Positions 59,428 through 64,000 of a stretch of 64,000 bases of DNA are shown here, piece by piece. Positions within the stretch are counted from its first letter, which is position 1; each line of letters begins with the position of its first letter. The notes below the pieces were generated by a model that saw only the letters and a program-made list of their open reading frames with translations, was not told the origin of the DNA and ran no database searches. The stretch covers positions 31,658 to 95,657 of the forward strand of contig DATCFU010000249.1 of assembly GCA_036509315.1 (NCBI GenBank), written 5' to 3'. This stretch comes from PALSA-607 sp036509315 (GTDB lineage: Bacteria; Actinomycetota; Actinomycetes; Acidothermales; Acidothermaceae). The position numbers were made by a program, and so were the translations under genes.

Positions 59428-60927
59428 ATGAGCGACGTCCCGCGCGACGCTCAGCCATCGTCGTCGATGCCCAGCACGTCGCGTACTTTTTGGCGTCGCC
59501 TTCGTTGGCGGCGGGTGGCCGTCGTTGCGGCGGGGCTTTGCGCAATAGTGATTGCGACGGTCGCGATCGTCGGCTCGGTCCTGTTCGGGCAGATTCATCG
59601 CGTCAACATCCGCCTGAGCGCGCCGCCGCCGTCGACACTTACCGGCAGCCCTACCGCGACCCCGACAACCGCCCCAGGTGGGATTCCCACTGCAACGCCC
59701 GCACCCGGCTCGGAGAACTTCTTGCTGATGGGCTCGGATAGCCGTGATTTTGCTGGCGGCCAGGCGTACAACGTCGCGCCTGGTAGCGCGGCGTTCGTTA
59801 CGGGCCAACGGTCGGACGTCGTGATGCTGGTGCATATCCCGGCCGGTACCGCAAAGGCGACGGTGGTGTCGTTTCCACGTGATTCGTGGGTGCAGTTACC
59901 TGCCTACATCGACTCCAAGAACGTCACACATCCGGCGGTCTACGCCAAACTCAATGCCGCGTTCTCGATCGGCGGCGCGCCGCTACTGGTGGCCACCATG
60001 GAGCAACTCACCGGCCTGCACATCGACCATTTCGCGTCAGTGAACTTCCCTGGCTTCCAGGGGATGGTCAACGCCTTGGGCGGCATCGATGTGTGTGTCG
60101 CCACCACTCGACATGACACCAACTCCGGAGACTTCTTGACTGCCGGGCAGCATCACATCAACGGGGTGCAGGCACTGGCAATGGTGCGAGACCGCGAATC
60201 GTTTCCCAACCAAGACCTTGGACGGATCAAGGACCAGGAATACTTCCTGTCCGTCATGCTGCGCAAGGTTCTCTCGGCCGGAACCTTGACGAACCCGTTG
60301 AAGCTCACCGAGTTCTTGAACGCAGCGACCAAGTCGCTGACGGTCGACTCCGGCCTTTCGTTGGGCGACCTGCGCAAACTCGCCTCCCGCTTCAGCCACC
60401 TCGACCCCACGCACGTCACATTCTTGACCGCCCCGATTGCCAACGCGAACTACAGCGCAACGAGCAGCGTGTACGGCAACCAACCCCAAGACAACGTCGA
60501 GCTCGACCCTGCCGCGATGGCGGCGCTCTTCGCCAGCTTCGCAAACAACGCCGCTTCTCCAACCGCGTCACCGACGTCTTCGGTGCTCCCGGCGTCGCCG
60601 TCCGATGTGCAAGTCAGTGTCGAGAACGGCACTGGCCGAACCAACCTTGCGCGCGCCACAGCCACACAACTGCAAGGCATCGGCTTCCACATAGGCGCCG
60701 TCGGAGACGCCGCGGCCACGACCGTTACCACGATCAGCTACGGTCCAACCGAGCTGGCGGCGGCCGAGGCGCTGCAGGCACACGTGCCGAACGCAACCTT
60801 GAATCCGACCACGTCAGCCGGCATTGTGCTGACTCTTGGAACCGGGTTCACCACTATTAGCTCGACGCCCACAACGGCGGTAGCCGTAGCGTCCGCTGCG
60901 GCACCGAACCTCAGCTGCGCACCCTAG
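59428..60927 (+). CDS. LytR-CpsA-Psr (LCP) family glycopolymer ligase with LytR_C domain
   Basis: 499 residues; GGGAGG precedes the ATG. A basic cytoplasmic start (WRRLRWRR) and one span (VAAGLCAIVIATVAIVGSVLFG) lead to the LCP domain (~95-330): NFLLMGSDSRD, RSDVVMLVHIPAGTAKATVVSFPRDSWVQLP with the catalytic Arg-Asp, KLNAAFSIGG, GGIDVC, ALAMVRDRESFPNQDLGRIKDQEYFL. The C-terminal VQVSVENGTGRTNLARATATQLQGIGFHIG is a LytR_C domain. LCP proteins attach anionic polymers or arabinogalactan to peptidoglycan. A Thr/Pro linker joins span and catalytic domain. Confidence 0.94.
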   Translation: MSDVPRDAQPSSSMPSTSRTFWRRLRWRRVAVVAAGLCAIVIATVAIVGSVLFGQIHRVNIRLSAPPPSTLTGSPTATPTTAPGGIPTATPAPGSENFLLMGSDSRDFAGGQAYNVAPGSAAFVTGQRSDVVMLVHIPAGTAKATVVSFPRDSWVQLPAYIDSKNVTHPAVYAKLNAAFSIGGAPLLVATMEQLTGLHIDHFASVNFPGFQGMVNALGGIDVCVATTRHDTNSGDFLTAGQHHINGVQALAMVRDRESFPNQDLGRIKDQEYFLSVMLRKVLSAGTLTNPLKLTEFLNAATKSLTVDSGLSLGDLRKLASRFSHLDPTHVTFLTAPIANANYSATSSVYGNQPQDNVELDPAAMAALFASFANNAASPTASPTSSVLPASPSDVQVSVENGTGRTNLARATATQLQGIGFHIGAVGDAAATTVTTISYGPTELAAAEALQAHVPNATLNPTTSAGIVLTLGTGFTTISSTPTTAVAVASAAAPNLSCAP

Positions 60928-60981
60928 GGCGAAGCTTCACCGATGCGACGCACATGCCACGAGATGACTCCTTCGGCCTGC

Positions 60982-61398
60982 CTAGCGATCCGCGGCGTGA
61001 AGCGCGCCGTCGGTCATGCGGAGAATTCGGTCCACGTTGCGGATCACACTGACGTCATGTGTTCCGACCACCACTGCATATCCTTCTGCTGCCAGTAGAC
61101 GCAAGGCACCGGTAACTGCGAGCGCGTGATCGCGTCCTGAGCTGTCGGCTCGACTGCCAAAACGATGGCCGGTGAGTGTGCCATGACACGACACACTGCA
61201 ACTCGCTGCTGCTCGCCAAGTGAGCAATACTCCACACTCCTGTCCCGGAGGAGTTTGTAGACGTCGAGAGTCTGCATCCATTCGGTGACTCGAGGGGCTC
61301 CGTCAAGTCGAAGGTGACAGCCTCACCGGAAGCACGATGTTCTCCACGACCGTCAGTTCAGGAACGAGCCCGAGCAACTGCGGCCGCCTGTCTTCCGG
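60982..61398 (-). pseudogene. ABC transporter ATPase remnant (LolD/MacB-like)
   Basis: Pieces of an ATPase are in order but in different frames: QLLGLVPELTVVENIVLPVRL (Q-loop region, ~61335-61398), SLGEQQRVAVCRVMAHSPAIVLAVEPTAQ (signature and Walker B with the catalytic Asp-Glu region altered to VEP), and ALRLLAAEGYAVVVGTHDVSVIRNVDRILRMTDGAL (H loop), ending at 60982. The Walker A part is missing. So it is a degraded LolD/MacB-type ATPase gene. Confidence 0.82.
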
Positions 61399-61421
61399 AC
61401 TGGGAAGAGTGGCGCAAGGAC

Positions 61422-61862
61422 CTACTGTGCGATCACGGTGATTGTTCCGCTCCAGGTGTGATGGGCGTTGAGGTTCCCGGCGCCATGGTTGGGGACGCGG
61501 TGGTCGAAGGTTCGGGCAGGGATCCTGTTCACGACGGTACCGGTCTGGCCGGGGGCGATGGTGAACGTCGTCGACCAGAAGGCGCCGAGGTTCTGGCACG
61601 TCTCGACGTTGGGTTGGCAGCTGGACGACCATGCGTTGTAGAACGGGTCGACGGGCGCGTTTTGCGAGGTGTAGCAGCCGGCTGTCGATGTCATCGTGAG
61701 GTCGCCGCCGAGCGGAGCGCCGATCTTGAACTTGCCGAGGTCCCCGCTGATCACGGAGCTGTTCGGGGTGTACGACGCGGGGCTCGCCGTGCTTGCGGTG
61801 CAGGCGCCTCCCACGCGGACCTCCAAGGGTCGCCGACGGGCGCAGCATCTCAGGTGCACCAA
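61422..61862 (-). CDS. Truncated secreted protein, unknown
   Basis: The C-terminal ~115 residues look like a real exported beta-rich protein: ASPASYTPNSSVISGDLGKFKIGAP, GGDLTMTSTAGCYTSQNAPVDPF, CQPNVETCQNLGAFWSTTFTIAPGQTGTVVNRIPARTF, ending HHTWSGTITVIAQ. Three or four Cys could form disulfides. The first ~30 residues (MVHLRCCARRRPLEV) have no signal peptide and an unlike composition, so the original N-terminus is probably lost. It sits between two decayed or foreign segments. Confidence 0.5.
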   Translation of the reverse strand: MVHLRCCARRRPLEVRVGGACTASTASPASYTPNSSVISGDLGKFKIGAPLGGDLTMTSTAGCYTSQNAPVDPFYNAWSSSCQPNVETCQNLGAFWSTTFTIAPGQTGTVVNRIPARTFDHRVPNHGAGNLNAHHTWSGTITVIAQ

Positions 61863-62016
61863 CTCGAAGCACGCAAGAGGGCTCTCCCCGACGGGCTACA
61901 TCGCGCGGAGACCCCAGCAGTTCGATTCATGACTGCGGTCGGCTCGGCGATTGGGCGGATGGAGTCCTCCGAGCAGAGAAGAGTCGCTGCAGGGAAGGTG
62001 GTATCTCGCCGCGAGG

Positions 62017-62676
62017 CTAACCGCCTAGCGTTATGTCTTGGTCTTGATACCACTCCAAAGCCTTGTACACGTGCTCAATCCTGTAGTCGGGCCACATCTC
62101 ATCCAACACATAGAAGTCCGCATAGACGGACTGGATCGGTAAGAATCCACTCAGCCTTCGCCCACCGCCCCAGCGGATGATCAAATCGATTCTTGAGATA
62201 TCCGAAGACGCCATACCGTCAACGATGTTGCCACTTGAGCTGGTGGTTCTGTTCTGCACCGAATAGTTGAGGTCCCAGTTCCAGCCATAGTTGGCCAGGA
62301 AGTTGACTTTGATGAGACCGCTCCCGAATCTAGTTCTCTCGGTGTACGGCAGTAGCGCCTTTGGAAAGAATCGCGACTGAGTGTTCCCGATGACCAGCAA
62401 GTCCGTGTCTTTGCTTGCCAGGTATTTGACGGCGTCGACGCACGCCTTCTGAAAAGCTGTGATCTGCACGGAGGGGCGTTTTGTGTTATCCACCGTGAAC
62501 CCGTAGAAGGTTAGCTCCCTAATCCCTAGGTCCAAACATAGTTCGTACAACTCGAGTCCTGGGCGAAGGCCGGACTCATACCCGTCCTGCTTCTTCAGTC
62601 CCTTGTGCTGAGCCCACCTTCGATTGCCGTCAGGAATAATGCCAATGTGTTGCGGGAGTCGACTAAAACTCTTCAT
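62017..62676 (-). CDS. cis-Prenyltransferase (undecaprenyl diphosphate synthase family)
   Basis: 219 residues, slightly short for the family. PQHIGIIPDGNRRWAQHKGL (residues 8-27) carries the catalytic Asp and the Arg of the first motif; LTFYGFTVDNTKRP, RIDLIIRWGGGRRLSGFLPIQSVYADFYVLDEMWPDY at the end match the homoallylic-site Arg-Ser and the dimer-contact region. The usual Glu before the last aromatic is Asp. It adds isopentenyl units to an allylic diphosphate to make a cis-polyprenyl product of unknown length. GGAGA precedes the ATG. The base composition is much lower in GC (52% in the first full line) than its neighbours, suggesting transfer from another source. Confidence 0.9.
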   Translation of the reverse strand: MKSFSRLPQHIGIIPDGNRRWAQHKGLKKQDGYESGLRPGLELYELCLDLGIRELTFYGFTVDNTKRPSVQITAFQKACVDAVKYLASKDTDLLVIGNTQSRFFPKALLPYTERTRFGSGLIKVNFLANYGWNWDLNYSVQNRTTSSSGNIVDGMASSDISRIDLIIRWGGGRRLSGFLPIQSVYADFYVLDEMWPDYRIEHVYKALEWYQDQDITLGG

Positions 62677-62858
62677 TACAGTCTCCTGCGTATTCGGGCC
62701 ACGTTGCTAGTCCACGGTGACACCACCCACCACGAGGTGCCGGCTGCTGCCGCAGAGGTCGGGTAGTCGTCGTAAGGCCCTCCGAGGCAGAGTGTTTGAG
62801 CAGCCGTCCGACAGCACACATTCGACACCTGCGAGGCGTATGCCGCGAACGGCGGCGT

Positions 62859-63566
62859 TTACTTTGCCGTGCGGGTGAAGACCGGCGCGATCCAGCCGTG
62901 GGCTACTGCGAACTGCAGCGTCCAGTTCGTCGCTGACGATGTCGGTAGGTTCACCTGCAAACGCTCTCCGTGATTGCTGATCTGGGTCTCGATGGCCGCT
63001 AGTGCGTGCAGTCCGGCGACGTCGACGAAGGTCAGGTCCCGAAGATCGATCCGGAACCTGCCTCCCGGACGTTTTCCTGGGTGACGGCTGGCGAACGCCA
63101 ATGCAAGCAGCGGGGTGGTGGCGATGTCCAGCTCGCCTCGTATCTCCAGCGTCCGTCCGGTGCCGCCGAGGGTGGCGAACGGCGAGGTCGCTGGCGTTTC
63201 GACGAGTTCGAGATCTGATCCTGCTGCCAGGGCCGCGAAGCGTGCGACGGCGGCTTGACTGTCGGGGTCGCCCAACGCGTCCGCGGCGTTGATCAGGAAG
63301 AAACGCGCGACGGCGTCTGCTGTTTGAAGGCCCAGTTGCGCGCCGATTTGTAGTAGCACCTCACCAGCGCGCCGCAGCGTGCAGCCGGCCATTTCGGCGA
63401 GCATCCCTTGGGCCTCGTGAAATGCCTGTCGGCCATCCAGCACGGCATTGAGCCGCTGAAGATCCGAATTCGGTACTGCTTGCGCCGCGAGCGCGTCGAG
63501 CGGCATGGTCGGCGATCCAGCGCCCGCGGGACGCGCGCCGGTCAATGGTGGGGAATGGCTGCCCAT
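62859..63566 (-). CDS. ANTAR and STAS domain protein
   Basis: 235 residues from an ATG with GAAGGTG six bases upstream. The first domain (LQRLNAVLDGRQAFHEAQGMLAEMAGCTLRRAGEVLLQIG, ~25-70) has the ANTAR helical pattern used for RNA-binding antitermination. The second is a STAS domain (LEIRGELDIATTPLLALAF, FRIDLRDLTFVDVAGLHALAAIE), as in anti-sigma factor antagonists; the position of the usual phospho-Ser is Val-Ala-Gly here (VDVAGLHA), so it may not be switched by phosphorylation. It is divergent from the GAF protein at the right edge. Confidence 0.8.
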   Translation of the reverse strand: MGSHSPPLTGARPAGAGSPTMPLDALAAQAVPNSDLQRLNAVLDGRQAFHEAQGMLAEMAGCTLRRAGEVLLQIGAQLGLQTADAVARFFLINAADALGDPDSQAAVARFAALAAGSDLELVETPATSPFATLGGTGRTLEIRGELDIATTPLLALAFASRHPGKRPGGRFRIDLRDLTFVDVAGLHALAAIETQISNHGERLQVNLPTSSATNWTLQFAVAHGWIAPVFTRTAK

Positions 63567-63817
63567 GGCGTCACCTTCGTAGGCGGGTCGATGACCTGCG
63601 GCCAGGCGTCTGGGGCAACACGTGTCTAAGCCACTATGGACCCCCGCCGCGGCCCACAACCAAGGAAATGCCGATCTGTCTGGACAGTCGAGGCTGGACA
63701 TGACTCTCCGGGCGCCTCTAGCTGCCTGAAAGGCGTATGGTCGATGCGAGCCACGCGCTTCGCTCTGGACCTCCGGCGGCCGCAATCGACGGCGATTCTC
63801 ACTCCGGAGGTGGTGCC

Positions 63818-64000
63818 ATGGATTCCATTGCTGAGTTGCGCGCCAGCCTTGGTGGGGCTATGGACAGCGGCGACCCAACGATGTCGATGGCGGACCGCCT
63901 CTGTCACGCCTGCGTGGACCTGTTGGATGTGGACGGGGCGGCCATCTCACTGATGCTGGAAGGCTCGAGTCAAGGCACGTTTGGATCCAGTGATGGACTG
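63818..64000 (+). CDS. GAF domain protein, N-terminal part only (cut by window edge)
   Basis: The frame is open to the right edge. The ATG has CCGGAGG six bases upstream. MADRLCHACVDLLDVDGAAISLMLEG is the start of a GAF domain of the kind fused to ANTAR in actinobacteria (GAF and ANTAR). The rest lies outside the window, so the ANTAR part is inference. It is divergent from the ANTAR-STAS gene and the two may share a regulatory region. Confidence 0.75.
   Translation, partial: MDSIAELRASLGGAMDSGDPTMSMADRLCHACVDLLDVDGAAISLMLEGSSQGTFGSSDGL

Noticed and set aside
61314..62180. 288-codon plus-strand frame over the decayed region
   Set aside because: Crosses the ABC remnant and the secreted fragment on the other strand and the end of the prenyltransferase; no motif.

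Overview
The window looks like chromosomal DNA of a high-GC actinobacterium. The evidence is the GC-rich codon use, the dense ATGA/TGATG gene overlaps, several probable leaderless promoters (a TANNNT box 6-7 bases before the start codon), the ANTAR, GAF and STAS proteins, the LytR-CpsA-Psr protein, and an actinobacterial-style haem-copper oxidase locus. I cannot name the species. I saw no rRNA, tRNA, CRISPR array or intact insertion sequence.

Layout. 0-9 kb: a truncated membrane protein, two tiny ORFs, a creatinase-like M24 protein with degenerate metal ligands, a LacI regulator with a paired operator, a PQ-loop transporter, a decayed lipoprotein gene carrying a 40-bp perfect palindrome, a UvrD-like helicase and a COG4705-like membrane protein. 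9-21 kb: a cytochrome c oxidase region. The minus-strand operon ctaB, cupredoxin, ctaC, ctaD, subunit III and a 30-aa subunit is flanked by a Sco domain fused to a membrane domain, CtaG, SURF1 and a TlpA-like thioredoxin. 20.8-26.6 kb: two paralogous secreted beta-propeller proteins (one with an added Kelch propeller), an M14 carboxypeptidase, an FMN-binding protein and a YbhN-like membrane protein.

26.9-45.8 kb is the most interesting region. Two operons share the gene order apbE, 4-His haem membrane protein, NuoF-like flavoprotein, short ferredoxin. Copy A (26.9-30.2 kb) is intact. Copy B (38.5-45.8 kb) also carries two coiled-coil membrane-anchored proteins, a Pro/Ser-rich anchored protein and a two-component system, but its NuoF-like gene has a frameshift. 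Between them lie a second haem protein, a ferric-reductase/FNR flavocytochrome, a second exported FMN-binding protein, a VIT-type Fe/Mn transporter and a DoxX-Rieske fusion. I read the whole as a transmembrane electron-export system: cytosolic NAD(P)H to FMN/Fe-S protein, ferredoxin, membrane haem, then covalently bound FMN outside the membrane, possibly serving iron reduction. The assembly and the direction of flow are inference.

46-64 kb: a TetR/MmpL pair with a visible operator, a CDF metal exporter, a large secreted cell-wall-binding protein whose signal peptide is one frame out, VOC and GyrI-like proteins, a rhomboid-like protein, a NarL-type two-component system followed by an ABC exporter, and an LCP ligase. 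Next comes a decayed stretch (ABC ATPase remnant and a truncated secreted protein), a lower-GC cis-prenyltransferase that looks acquired, and ANTAR-STAS and GAF proteins at the right edge.

Several genes appear broken by single-base or small changes (about 5.1, 5.45, 41.9, 44.8 and 50.2 kb). Two of these are in C-tracts, so sequencing error must be excluded before calling them pseudogenes or phase-variable genes.
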